Assembly (NCBI GenBank): GCA_902555585.1
Contig: CACDSY010000002.1
Span: 80,001 to 144,000 of the forward strand
Direction of reading: 5' to 3'
Origin: an uncultured Pelagibacteraceae bacterium
Lineage (GTDB): Bacteria > Pseudomonadota > Alphaproteobacteria > Pelagibacterales > Pelagibacteraceae
DNA length: 64,000 bases
Numbering within the stretch: position 1 is the first letter of the stretch; the number at the start of each line of letters is the position of its first letter. Shown here one piece after another: positions 25,588-33,952 of this stretch. Below the pieces are notes generated by a model. The model saw only the letters and a list, made by a program, of their open reading frames with translations. It was not told the DNA's origin and searched no databases. The translations under genes and the position numbers were made by a program.

Positions 25588-26274
25588 ATGAAATGGAATA
25601 ATAAATTTAATTATCCAAAATCTACAAGATCAATTGAGGATGGTTATAGAAAATATTCTTTAGGTGAAGAAAAACTTCCAAGTGTAACGACAATTTTAAA
25701 CGCTACTAAATCCGAGGAGGAAAAAGCTGCTTTAGCAAATTGGAAGGAAAGAGTAGGTTTTAAGGAGGCAAATAGAATAAAAACAGAGGCATCTTCAAGA
25801 GGCACATCAATGCACTCATATATAGAGGATTATTTAAGAGGACGTATCAATGAAAGTTTTTTCGAAAGTAATGAACAATATAAAAATATGGCCAAAGAAA
25901 TAATTGAAAAAGGTATAGATAATAAATTAGACGAAATTTATGGAATTGAAGAAACATTGTATTACCCTAAACAATATGCAGGCTCAGCTGACTTAATTGG
26001 TGTATATCAGGGAAATGATGTTGTAATCGATTTTAAGCAAAGTAATAAACCGAAAAAAACAGATTATATTCAAGATTATTTTTTACAACTTGGAGCATAT
26101 ACCCTAGCTCATGACGTTGTTCATGGAACAAAGATAAAAGCTGGGATAATTTTACTTTGTACAAAAGATATTTTGTTTCAGGAATTTAAAATAGAAGGTG
26201 CAGAATTAGAGATGTATCAAAATTTATTCTTAGGCAGGGTCAAAAAATTCTACGAGATGAATAATATAGCTTGA
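25588..26274 (+). CDS. PD-(D/E)XK exonuclease, RecB/MGME1-like
   Basis: A 228-residue nuclease of the RecB-like PD-(D/E)XK group. Visible signatures are H76 in GTSMHSYIE, D135 in GSADLIG, the D-x-K pair D148/K150 in VIDFKQSNK and Q167 in LQLGAYTLA. This is the layout found in mitochondrial MGME1 and in exonucleases of marine phages. It probably degrades single-stranded DNA ends or flaps. It stands alone (36 bases after rmuC, 123 bases before the exonuclease I homologue). A phage origin is possible, but base composition resembles its neighbours. Confidence 0.8.
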   Translation: MKWNNKFNYPKSTRSIEDGYRKYSLGEEKLPSVTTILNATKSEEEKAALANWKERVGFKEANRIKTEASSRGTSMHSYIEDYLRGRINESFFESNEQYKNMAKEIIEKGIDNKLDEIYGIEETLYYPKQYAGSADLIGVYQGNDVVIDFKQSNKPKKTDYIQDYFLQLGAYTLAHDVVHGTKIKAGIILLCTKDILFQEFKIEGAELEMYQNLFLGRVKKFYEMNNIA

Positions 26275-26397
26275 CTTTAACAGACCATTTCATAAAAGAG
26301 ATAAAACTAACTAGAAGCTACTTGTTTAGATGCAACGGTTTAGTCTTAAAAACTTTCCAAAAACCCATCAAAACTTAGCTAATTTAAGGTTAAAAAT

Positions 26398-27831
26398 ATG
26401 AATTTAGCAATTTGGGATATAGAATCATCAAGTGCAAGTACTGATTTCGGTAGCATAATAGAAATCGGAGGAATTTTAGTAGATGAAAACTTAAAGGAGA
26501 AAGACCGATTTAATTTAAGGTGCAGTCTGCCTGAAGGGGAAATATTTCAGGCTATGGCCTTAATAGTCAACAAGACATCGATAAAACAACTTACTCAAAC
26601 AAACCTAAGCCATTATCAAATGTTGGGGGAAGTTGAAAAAATTTTTAAAAAATGGAGTCCTGCAATATTTTTAGGTTGGAGTAGCCTTAATTTTGATGAG
26701 GAGATGATAAGGAAAGAGTTTTTTAAAAATATTAGATATCCTTATATTACTAATGCAGCACCCAATAAAAGACATGATGGTATAAATATTGCAAGAGCTG
26801 CTTATGCAGTTGATCCTACTATCCTAGAAACAGAAATTAATGAAAAAAATAATCCTGTATTTAAACTAGCGTCTTTAGCTCAAATGCAAGGAATTGATGC
26901 AAGTGATGCTCACTCAGCACTTGCCGATGCTGAATTAACAGCGAAAATTTTAAAGATTGTAAAAAATAAACAAGAGCATACTTGGGACTCATTTTTAAGA
27001 ACTGCAAATAAATCGGATACAGAAACTATAATGAAAAAAGGAGAAGTAGTAACTCTAAACGAATATTACTATGGTAAGTCCAGACTTCATTTAGTTGTGC
27101 CACTACATCCAAAACATTGTGTGCACCCAATTTACCAAGGTTGGTACTACTCCATAGATTTAAGAACTGAAATTCAGCCTTTAATAAATAAATCGATAAA
27201 TGAATTAAAAGTCGAGATGAAAAAATCTCCAAAATTTTTAAGAACTATACGTGCAAATAAAGCACCTATCATCATTGATGGCAAATATGGAATGAATGTT
27301 GAACCTTATAACAAACTTGATAAAAACGTAATCAAAAAAAGAGCAGAATTTATTCAAAATAATGAACAGTTTTCTCAAAATATTTTAACAGCTTTAAGGG
27401 AAGTTGCAGAAGAAAAAGAACAATCAAAATCCCAAGAAGATATATATGCAGAAGAGAGTATTTACACAAAATTTACTTCTAACAAAGACACTGCTTTTTT
27501 CCCAACTTGGCATGCAGCACCATGGAAAGAAAAATTAAATTTATTAGATAAATTTGATGACGATAGATTGGTTGGATTTGGTAAAAAAATAATATTTCAA
27601 GAAGCCCCAGAAGTTTTGCCAGAGGCAATGTATAAATCAATTAGAAGAGAAATTGCTAAGAGAATACTAAGTGAAAGAAAAGAGAAATGGTGGACAATAC
27701 CTACTTTATATAACGAAATTGACACTTTAAGAGAAAAATATACTAATGAAAATGACAACGAGAAATTAGCTCTCTTAGATGAATTTAATACCTATGCAAT
27801 GGCCATTCAAAAAAAATACGAGAATGTTTGA
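26398..27831 (+). CDS. sbcB: Exodeoxyribonuclease I (SbcB-like, DEDDh)
   Basis: A 477-residue DnaQ-superfamily 3'-5' exonuclease. The DEDDh residues are in WDIES (D7, E9), LGWSSLNFDEE and DAHSALADAELT (His and Asp near 170-177). The C-terminal half continues with the exonuclease I-type SH3-like and helical regions, and the length is close to E. coli ExoI. It would digest single-stranded DNA 3' ends in recombination and mismatch repair. The 123-base gap before it (26275-26397) contains no other gene that I can see. Confidence 0.85.
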   Translation: MNLAIWDIESSSASTDFGSIIEIGGILVDENLKEKDRFNLRCSLPEGEIFQAMALIVNKTSIKQLTQTNLSHYQMLGEVEKIFKKWSPAIFLGWSSLNFDEEMIRKEFFKNIRYPYITNAAPNKRHDGINIARAAYAVDPTILETEINEKNNPVFKLASLAQMQGIDASDAHSALADAELTAKILKIVKNKQEHTWDSFLRTANKSDTETIMKKGEVVTLNEYYYGKSRLHLVVPLHPKHCVHPIYQGWYYSIDLRTEIQPLINKSINELKVEMKKSPKFLRTIRANKAPIIIDGKYGMNVEPYNKLDKNVIKKRAEFIQNNEQFSQNILTALREVAEEKEQSKSQEDIYAEESIYTKFTSNKDTAFFPTWHAAPWKEKLNLLDKFDDDRLVGFGKKIIFQEAPEVLPEAMYKSIRREIAKRILSERKEKWWTIPTLYNEIDTLREKYTNENDNEKLALLDEFNTYAMAIQKKYENV

Positions 27832-27863
27832 TGTATAAAATTAAATTTACGCATTTTTAACTA

Positions 27864-27891
27864 TTGAATAAATAAAATTAATTTATATAAA
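27864..27891 (+). promoter_or_regulatory. Candidate sigma70 promoter of trxA giving a near-leaderless mRNA
   Basis: TTGAAT (27864-27869), a 16-base spacer and TATAAA (27886-27891). A start about 7 bases past the -10 would fall on the trxA ATG at 27898, so the message would have essentially no leader. No Shine-Dalgarno sequence is visible. Confidence 0.45.
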
Positions 27892-27897
27892 ACTTGT

Positions 27898-28215
27898 ATG
27901 GCAACAGTAAAATCTACAGATGAAAGTTTTGATCAATTAGTTAAAGATAATAAGATATTAATTTGTGATTTTTGGGCAGAATGGTGCGGTCCATGCCATA
28001 TGGTAGCTCCCAGCTTGGAAGAAATTTCAAATGAAATGTCTGACCAATTATCTGTAGCAAAACATAACATTGATGAAGAGCCAAATACGCCAACAAAATA
28101 TGGTGTTCGAGGAATCCCTACGATGATTTTGATGAAAGACGGAAATCATGTTTCAACTAAGGTTGGGGCGGTTCCAAAAAGTGAAATTGTTTCTTGGATA
28201 AAAGAAAATATCTAA
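27898..28215 (+). CDS. trxA: Thioredoxin
   Basis: A 105-residue thioredoxin fold with the active-site WCGPC at residues 29-33 and the cis-Pro segment RGIPTMI. It reduces protein disulfides in the cytosol and supplies electrons to ribonucleotide reductase and others. The ATG lies almost at the predicted transcript start. Its TAA stop interlocks with the TAG stop of convergent folC in CTAA (28212-28215). Confidence 0.96.
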   Translation: MATVKSTDESFDQLVKDNKILICDFWAEWCGPCHMVAPSLEEISNEMSDQLSVAKHNIDEEPNTPTKYGVRGIPTMILMKDGNHVSTKVGAVPKSEIVSWIKENI

Positions 28216-29477
28216 TTTAAGCTTAAAATTTCTCCAGCAAGATATAGTGAACCTATGCAGAGAATAATAGTATTTTCATTTTTTGATAACGATCTTATAC
28301 TTTCTTCAATACTATTAGAAAGTTTCAAATTTATTTTTAAATTAAATAACTTTTTTCTAAAATCTTCTTTTGTAATTCCACCATCTTGATTAGGAATATC
28401 AATTAAAGTAATTGAATTTACTATATTTTCAAAAGCTTTTATAAATTCTACATGATCTTTATCTTTCATCATGCCTACTATAAGATTTACTTCATCATTT
28501 TGATTTTTTACCCAATTAGCAATAGAAACACTTGCGCTAATGTTATGACCACCATCTATTATTAGTTTATTATTCCCAGCAATATCTTTTAATTTACCAG
28601 ATTTTATTTCTTCAAGTCTTGCTTTTAATGAAATATTTTTTATACCATTTACAATATGTTCATCCTTAATACTAAAAATCTTTCTTGATGCAGCAATCGC
28701 CGTACTAATATTATAAAGTTGATGATCTCCAAGAATACTTGGTTCAGGTAATACTAATTCTCCTAACTGATCTTGATATTGAATAAATCCGTTCTCGGAC
28801 TTTGCAATATTAAAATCCTTTCCAAAAAAATATTTATTGGACGTATTTTTCTTCAATGATTTTTCTATTTTATCTCTTATTTCATTATTTACTTGTTTAT
28901 TAATAAATATATTTGAGTTTAAAAGCTTAGCTGTTTTTTCATATATAATCCCTTCAATTGATTTATTTTCAAGCCATTGAAAGTGATCATTGTGAATTAC
29001 ACCAATAAGCGTCATTAAATTTTCCTTAAATACGTTTGTACTATCAAATTGATGAAATAATCCAGCTTCTATAATATTAATGTTATCTCTAAAATTTTCA
29101 GCATGTTTTAAAAATGCACAGGTTAAAATTTCAAATAATGTTGCATTGTCATCCCCTAAAGTTTTTTCAATGTCAGTCAGTAATTCTATTAAATCTTCTT
29201 CATTGATTTCTTTATCATCAAAAATGTATCTTTCTGTATAAGATAGTAGGTGGGGAGAAGTATAAAGATTAGTTTTATGTCCAGCTTTGTTAATTATTGA
29301 CTTTAGACTATAGCACATGCTTGCTTTAGCATTAGTTCCAACAACTGTGACAACATTTTTTAATTTATCTTGAGGATTTCCAAGTTTTTTTAAGAGATTA
29401 AAAGTTCTTCCTAGAGATAAGTCTAGTTTTTTTTTATGATGCTTCTCTAGTTTGGATATTAGTTTCTGAAGTTTCAT
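28212..29477 (-). CDS. folC: Folylpolyglutamate/dihydrofolate synthase
   Basis: A 421-residue Mur-ligase-fold protein in the canonical accD-folC position. It adds Glu to dihydropteroate or tetrahydrofolate. YTSPHLLSYTER and the C-terminal DGGHNISAS support FolC. Two family motifs are altered: the P-loop reads GTNAKAS rather than GTNGKGS, and GLGGRxDATN reads GLFHQFDSTN. Similar changes may be usual in SAR11. The start overlaps the accD end by 44 bases. It converges on trxA with a 4-base stop overlap. Confidence 0.88.
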   Translation of the reverse strand: MKLQKLISKLEKHHKKKLDLSLGRTFNLLKKLGNPQDKLKNVVTVVGTNAKASMCYSLKSIINKAGHKTNLYTSPHLLSYTERYIFDDKEINEEDLIELLTDIEKTLGDDNATLFEILTCAFLKHAENFRDNINIIEAGLFHQFDSTNVFKENLMTLIGVIHNDHFQWLENKSIEGIIYEKTAKLLNSNIFINKQVNNEIRDKIEKSLKKNTSNKYFFGKDFNIAKSENGFIQYQDQLGELVLPEPSILGDHQLYNISTAIAASRKIFSIKDEHIVNGIKNISLKARLEEIKSGKLKDIAGNNKLIIDGGHNISASVSIANWVKNQNDEVNLIVGMMKDKDHVEFIKAFENIVNSITLIDIPNQDGGITKEDFRKKLFNLKINLKLSNSIEESIRSLSKNENTIILCIGSLYLAGEILSLN

Positions 29478-30363
29478 TTAAGTTTTCTAAATGTATATCA
29501 GAATTTTTTCTAAGTAATATCGATAGAAGGTTTCCCACTTCTTTTTGTATATCTTTTCTATGAACAACTCTGTCAACAAAGCCGTGTTTCTCTACAAATT
29601 CTGCTGTTTGGAAGTCAGAGCTTAATTCTTCTTTAACAGTTGCTTGTATTACCCTTTTTCCTGCAAAAGCGATTAGGCACCCAGGTTCTGCCAGATGAAT
29701 ATCCCCTAGCATTGCAAAAGATGCAGTTATTCCGCCTGCTGTAGGATCAGTAAAGCATACAATATAAGGTAAATTATTATTTTTAAGTTCATTTATAGCA
29801 AGTGTTGTTCTAGTCATGTTTGCTAAAGCGATAGTTGACTCAAACATCCTTTGTCCTCCACCACAAGGGAAGAACAAGTAAGGTGTTTGGTTGTCTATTG
29901 CGTGTTGTACCCCATAAATTATTGCCTCTCCCTCAGCAGCTCCAACTGAACCTCCAATAAAATCAAAGTTTATTGCACCTGCTGTTACTTCAATTCCATT
30001 TATTTTTCCTTTTGCAATCATAACTGCACAATTTTGATTAGTTTTCTTTCTCGCTATCTTAAGCCTATCTTTGTAAGATTTTGTATCAACCCAATTTAAT
30101 GGATCTTCTGTAGGTATAGGTGACTCTAAAATTTGATAAGCGTTTTTACCGAATACTATATCAAACCTTTGTCTACAACTAATTCTATGATGTTTTCCGC
30201 AAAGATTACAAACCCATAAATTATTCTCTAAATCTTTCTTTAATATTGGACCTTTGCAACAACTGGTCCAATCTGAATTTGCTATATCCTCTTTCGAAGG
30301 TCTTTTTCGAAGCACCTTCTTTATTTTTTCTCCAAAATTTATAGCTTTTGTTAACCAATTCAT
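29434..30363 (-). CDS. accD: Acetyl-CoA carboxylase carboxyltransferase subunit beta
   Basis: A 309-residue crotonase-fold subunit that with AccA transfers CO2 from biotin to acetyl-CoA. GGSVGAAEGEAI, PYLFFPCGGGQRMFES and DPTAGGITASFAMLGD are conserved. The N-terminal zinc ribbon is modified: the first CxxC appears as CC (near residue 34) while the second pair CNLC is kept. It lies between trpA (4-base overlap) and folC (44-base overlap). Confidence 0.95.
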   Translation of the reverse strand: MNWLTKAINFGEKIKKVLRKRPSKEDIANSDWTSCCKGPILKKDLENNLWVCNLCGKHHRISCRQRFDIVFGKNAYQILESPIPTEDPLNWVDTKSYKDRLKIARKKTNQNCAVMIAKGKINGIEVTAGAINFDFIGGSVGAAEGEAIIYGVQHAIDNQTPYLFFPCGGGQRMFESTIALANMTRTTLAINELKNNNLPYIVCFTDPTAGGITASFAMLGDIHLAEPGCLIAFAGKRVIQATVKEELSSDFQTAEFVEKHGFVDRVVHRKDIQKEVGNLLSILLRKNSDIHLENLNETSETNIQTREAS

Positions 30364-31160
30364 GATATTTTTTTTCTTAGTTTACTAACCATCTTACTTA
30401 CATTTATGACAGGATTTTGTCTATTGCTTAAACTTCTAGTAATTTCTTTACAAATTTGACTTCCAACAACAAGTCCATCTGTATTTTTAAAATTTGATAT
30501 AGTTTTCTCAGTTATCCCAAAACCAATAACACAATTTTTTTTAGGACTTATTTTTTTAATTTTATTGTAATTAGATAATATTTTTTTTGGGGAAACTTTT
30601 AGCTTTCCTCCTGTAGTAGACAGCATGCTGATATAGTAAATCATATCATGCGAATCTTTTGAAATACTTTTTAGTCTTTTATTCGAAGTTGTAGGAGATA
30701 ATAATTGGATAAAATTAATTGAATTTTTTTTACATTTCTTTGAAAAAATTTTGTTTTCTGGCCATGGTAAATCAACTACTATTAAACCATTGACACCAGA
30801 TTTCTTACAGTTTTTTAAAAAATTATTTTCACCATATTGGAAAATCATATTGTAGTAACCCATAAATATTACTGGTTTTGAATTTTTACTTTTTTTAAAA
30901 TCGCTGACAATTTTAAAAATATCATTCATCTTGATACCATTTTTGATCGATCTATAAGCACTAGTTTGAATTTGGCCTCCATCTGCTACTGGAGTGTTAT
31001 GAGGTACACCAACTTCTAAAATATCAGCATAATTTGAAATTGCTTTTAAAATTTCTAAAGATTGTTTCTTTGAGCTATCACCAGCTACAGTATAAGTAAG
31101 TAATGCTGGCCTTTTCTCATTTTTTGCTTTTTTAAATGCAAGACTAATTGGATTTAACAT
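30360..31160 (-). CDS. trpA: Tryptophan synthase alpha-chain homologue with altered catalytic site
   Basis: A 266-residue TIM-barrel protein. The family is clear from LLTYTVAGD, MGYYNMI, VNGLIVVDLPWPE, IYYISML and VIGFGI. TrpA cleaves indole-3-glycerol phosphate to indole for TrpB. The conserved GVPFSDPxADG reads GVPHNTPVADG here, so the position of the general base Asp60 holds Thr, while the equivalent of Glu49 is kept (LEVGVP). The SVTGVTG loop reads SMLSTTGG. It overlaps trpB by 17 bases. Either catalysis is rewired or function has shifted. Confidence 0.85.
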   Translation of the reverse strand: MLNPISLAFKKAKNEKRPALLTYTVAGDSSKKQSLEILKAISNYADILEVGVPHNTPVADGGQIQTSAYRSIKNGIKMNDIFKIVSDFKKSKNSKPVIFMGYYNMIFQYGENNFLKNCKKSGVNGLIVVDLPWPENKIFSKKCKKNSINFIQLLSPTTSNKRLKSISKDSHDMIYYISMLSTTGGKLKVSPKKILSNYNKIKKISPKKNCVIGFGITEKTISNFKNTDGLVVGSQICKEITRSLSNRQNPVINVSKMVSKLRKKIS

Positions 31161-32388
31161 ATTTCTTTCCCAATTTTTTTTCTAAAATACCTCTATCTTT
31201 ATATGCATCTCCGCAACTATTAATAACTACAATTGTATTTTTGCTCAATTTTTTTGCTTCTTTGATGGCAACTGAGAATGCATGGCTTGGTTCGAGAGAT
31301 GGTCTTAAATTTTCATATTTTGTAACTATTTGATAGGCCTTTAAAGCTTCTTCGTCACTAGCTGCTGTATACCTTGCGCGCTTTGTATCTTTTAAAAAGC
31401 AATGAAGTGGTGAAATTCCAGGATAATCAAGTCCAGCAGAAATTGACTCAGTTTCTTCAATCTGACCATCGCTATCCTGATTTACATATTGAGCTGCACC
31501 ATGAAGTATGCCGATTTTGGAACCATAAGTTAAAGGAGCTGCATGTCTTTTGCTTTTGGCTGGTCCTCCTGCCTCAACTCCAATAAACTCAACTTGTTTT
31601 TTATCATAATCCATAAATTCATTCCAAAAACCAAAACTTGAGGAGCCACCTCCTACACAATTATATAGCTTAAGTTTTTTTGGAATTTCACCAAATTCAT
31701 TAATTAATTGAATTTTAAGTTCTCTAGATATTTGACTAGTGCTCCATCCACATATTCGAACAAAAATTGCTGGTCCTACTGTACTACCAACACACATTGC
31801 TGTGGTATCACAATTAGCAACCCAATATCTCATACATTCAGAGACAGCATCTACTAGTGTTTGACTTCCTGAGTAGACAGGGATTACATCTGCACCATTT
31901 TTCTTCATTGCTTTAACATTTGGTTGTTGTCTTTTTATATCTTTTGCACCCATAAAAATTTTACATTTTAAACCGAATTTCTTAGCAGCCATGCTTAACA
32001 TCTTACCAGCGTACCCGGCCCCAGTGTCTCCAATTATTACTTTCTTTCCAGACCTTTTAGCCAGTAAACAATGTACAGTTGCATTATATATTTTGTGAGC
32101 TCCACCGTTGGCATCAGAAACAACCTTTGACCAAATCTGTGCTCCGCCAACATGTTTTGTTAAATTATTTAACTTAATAAATCTTGTCGGTGTTCCAATC
32201 CAATTTTTGAAATATTTATCTCTTACATTAACAAAGTTTTTGTCATTTTTTAATTTGTTAAATTGTATTTCTAGATCCTCTATAGGTTTTTTTAATGTTT
32301 CAGGTACAAAATTTCCACCAAATTTTCCTCCCCAAAAGCCAAGTTTATCTCCTTGATCTATAACTGGAATTCCTTTTTTAAGTTTCAT
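31144..32388 (-). CDS. trpB: Tryptophan synthase beta-chain homologue with altered active-site residues
   Basis: A 414-residue fold-type II PLP enzyme. It keeps the N-terminal GGNFVPETL, the Schiff-base Lys in GGAHK, phosphate-binding GGGSSSFG and the C-terminal SISAGLDYPG and SLEPSHA. Near-invariant TrpB segments differ: LKREDLxHxGAHK reads SKVVSDANGGAHK, ETGAGQHG reads DTGAGYAG (Glu109 to Asp, Gln-His lost), GPHPYPTIV reads GPAIFVRIC, and SGRGDKD reads SCGDAYKD. The changes keep frame and spacing, so they are not frameshifts. It lies in the normal trpF-trpB-trpA order. Confidence 0.85.
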   Translation of the reverse strand: MKLKKGIPVIDQGDKLGFWGGKFGGNFVPETLKKPIEDLEIQFNKLKNDKNFVNVRDKYFKNWIGTPTRFIKLNNLTKHVGGAQIWSKVVSDANGGAHKIYNATVHCLLAKRSGKKVIIGDTGAGYAGKMLSMAAKKFGLKCKIFMGAKDIKRQQPNVKAMKKNGADVIPVYSGSQTLVDAVSECMRYWVANCDTTAMCVGSTVGPAIFVRICGWSTSQISRELKIQLINEFGEIPKKLKLYNCVGGGSSSFGFWNEFMDYDKKQVEFIGVEAGGPAKSKRHAAPLTYGSKIGILHGAAQYVNQDSDGQIEETESISAGLDYPGISPLHCFLKDTKRARYTAASDEEALKAYQIVTKYENLRPSLEPSHAFSVAIKEAKKLSKNTIVVINSCGDAYKDRGILEKKLGKKYVKSN

Positions 32389-33001
32389 TTTTAGTTACAA
32401 GATTTAATAGTTTGTCAATTTTTTTTAAATCCTTTTTACCTTTCTCATTTTCTAAAGAACCACTTAGATCAATATAGTAATCTTTATTTTTAAATTTTGG
32501 AATATCTTCTATTTTTATATTTCCAGCAATCATTTTATTTATTGAATTAGGTATATAATTTAATAATTCATGATTAAATCCAATTGATTTCTCGTAGCCT
32601 TTTCCATCAAAAAGAATTAAATCTGAAACTTCGTCATAATCTTTGTACATATCGACTTCTTTTTGACTACTTATTGTCAAAGCAGTAATTACTTTAATGT
32701 TATATTTTTCCTTTATTATTTTTGTCTTTTCAGGGCTGACATCATACAATTGATAAAAATCAAAACTAAGTTCTTTAATTTGCTCTAATAATTTATCATC
32801 TGGATCAACAAGAACAGCTACAAAATAAGTTTCTTTTTTTTTTATATTAACTAATTTTTTTAATTTTTTGAATTCTACATATCTTTTACTTTTTTTATAA
32901 TTACTAATAAAGCCTACAAACCTCGGAGGAAATTGATGATTTACAATATAGTTTAAAGTTTCAAGATCAGAGACCCCACAAATTTTAATTCCTTTGACCA
33001 T
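32378..33001 (-). CDS. trpF: Phosphoribosylanthranilate isomerase (divergent)
   Basis: A 207-residue TIM-barrel protein in the trpF-trpB-trpA order. KICGV keeps the catalytic Cys and LFDGKG the catalytic Asp. RYV, IAGN and DLSGSLE correspond to the phosphate-binding loops, but GGTG is replaced by a YEKSIGF segment and QLHG by QLYD. It should isomerise phosphoribosylanthranilate in tryptophan synthesis. It overlaps trpB by 11 bases and pyrF by one (TAATG). Confidence 0.85.
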   Translation of the reverse strand: MVKGIKICGVSDLETLNYIVNHQFPPRFVGFISNYKKSKRYVEFKKLKKLVNIKKKETYFVAVLVDPDDKLLEQIKELSFDFYQLYDVSPEKTKIIKEKYNIKVITALTISSQKEVDMYKDYDEVSDLILFDGKGYEKSIGFNHELLNYIPNSINKMIAGNIKIEDIPKFKNKDYYIDLSGSLENEKGKKDLKKIDKLLNLVTKNET

Positions 33002-33672
33002 TATTTTAAATGATTGATTAAGTTTTGCAGATTATTTTTAATATTTCCTTTTGTAATTGGCCTACCAATTACTAACCAGTCACTTCCTTTTTTATATGCC
33101 TGTTTTGGTGTTAAGGTTCTTTTCTGATCATCAACATTAGAGTTAAATCTTATTCCAGGTGTTATGATTTCTTTTTTGAATACTTTCCTGACGATATTCA
33201 CTTCTTTTGGGCTACATACTATTGCATCTAGTTTTGCTTGATTGGCTAATTTAGCATGTTGAAGTACTATTTTTTTAACTTCTTTGCTGTATCCAATTTC
33301 TTTTAGCGATTTATTATTTAAAGAAGTAAGAATTGTTACACCAATTAATTTAGTAGTACCTGAAACTTTTTTAGCTGCTTTTAATGCTTCTAATCCAGAA
33401 CTTATATGTATTGTTATATAATTTAATTTTAAGTCCTTTACTGCTTTAATTGTAGATACGCAAGTGTTCGGTATATCCATTATTTTATAATCACCAAAAG
33501 TAATTTTATTTTTAAGTTTTGATAAAAAATTTCTTCCATTTTTAGAGTTTAAAAATTCTAATCCAAATTTGTATCCAATTTTAAATTTAGAACTTTGAGT
33601 CTTTTTTATTATATCTTTAACTTTGGCTATATTATTTGTATCGCATGCAACAAATATTTTATTCTTTTTCAT
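33001..33672 (-). CDS. pyrF: Orotidine 5'-phosphate decarboxylase
   Basis: A 223-residue TIM-barrel enzyme that makes UMP from OMP. The catalytic Asp-Lys-Asp set is seen in GDYKIMDIPNT, where the usual His of KFHD is Met. GVTILTS, VCSP, TPGIR, DQKR and the phosphate-binding GRPIT are conserved. It overlaps ihfB by 14 bases and trpF by one. UMP from here is the source of CTP through PyrG, independent of cmk. Confidence 0.94.
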   Translation of the reverse strand: MKKNKIFVACDTNNIAKVKDIIKKTQSSKFKIGYKFGLEFLNSKNGRNFLSKLKNKITFGDYKIMDIPNTCVSTIKAVKDLKLNYITIHISSGLEALKAAKKVSGTTKLIGVTILTSLNNKSLKEIGYSKEVKKIVLQHAKLANQAKLDAIVCSPKEVNIVRKVFKKEIITPGIRFNSNVDDQKRTLTPKQAYKKGSDWLVIGRPITKGNIKNNLQNLINHLK

Positions 33673-33949
33673 TAATTCTCTTTTTCCATTCTTGAGAAAT
33701 TTTAAATAATATAGATTTTTTTTCTGGAGTGTTTAACTTTTCATTAGTTTTTGGGTTTCTTGATACTCTAGCTTTTTGAATTCTTGGTTCTATAGAAAAA
33801 TTTTCTCTTAATTCTACTCTTTCACCTCTTTTAATTGCCTCAATCATCTCATAGATAGAAATATCAAATAATTTGATTAAATCTTTCTTAAGAAAATTTG
33901 GGTAATTTTCTGCTAATTCTTTAATTAAATCTGATTTTACAACTGACAA
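33659..33949 (-). CDS. ihfB: IHF/HU-family DNA-binding protein (IHF beta position)
   Basis: A 96-residue HU/IHF-fold protein downstream of rpsA, the usual place of ihfB. RNPKTNEKL near residue 64 is the arm signature that intercalates and bends DNA, and the N-terminal helices fit. The conserved GFGSF before the arm is replaced by ENFSIEP with a shift in spacing, so DNA contacts may differ. It overlaps pyrF by 14 bases and starts 3 bases after rpsA. Confidence 0.85.
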   Translation of the reverse strand: MSVVKSDLIKELAENYPNFLKKDLIKLFDISIYEMIEAIKRGERVELRENFSIEPRIQKARVSRNPKTNEKLNTPEKKSILFKISQEWKKRINEKE

Positions 33950-33952
33950 TTT

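Noticed and set aside
26275..26397. RNA gene in the gap before the exonuclease I homologue
   Set aside because: I could not fold a convincing stem or tRNA-like shape; the 123 bases look like an ordinary AT-rich promoter region.
31700..31800. Compensating frameshifts in trpB as the source of the odd GPAIFVRIC segment
   Set aside because: The other two frames do not give the canonical GPHPYPTIV sequence, and the residue spacing to flanking motifs is unchanged.
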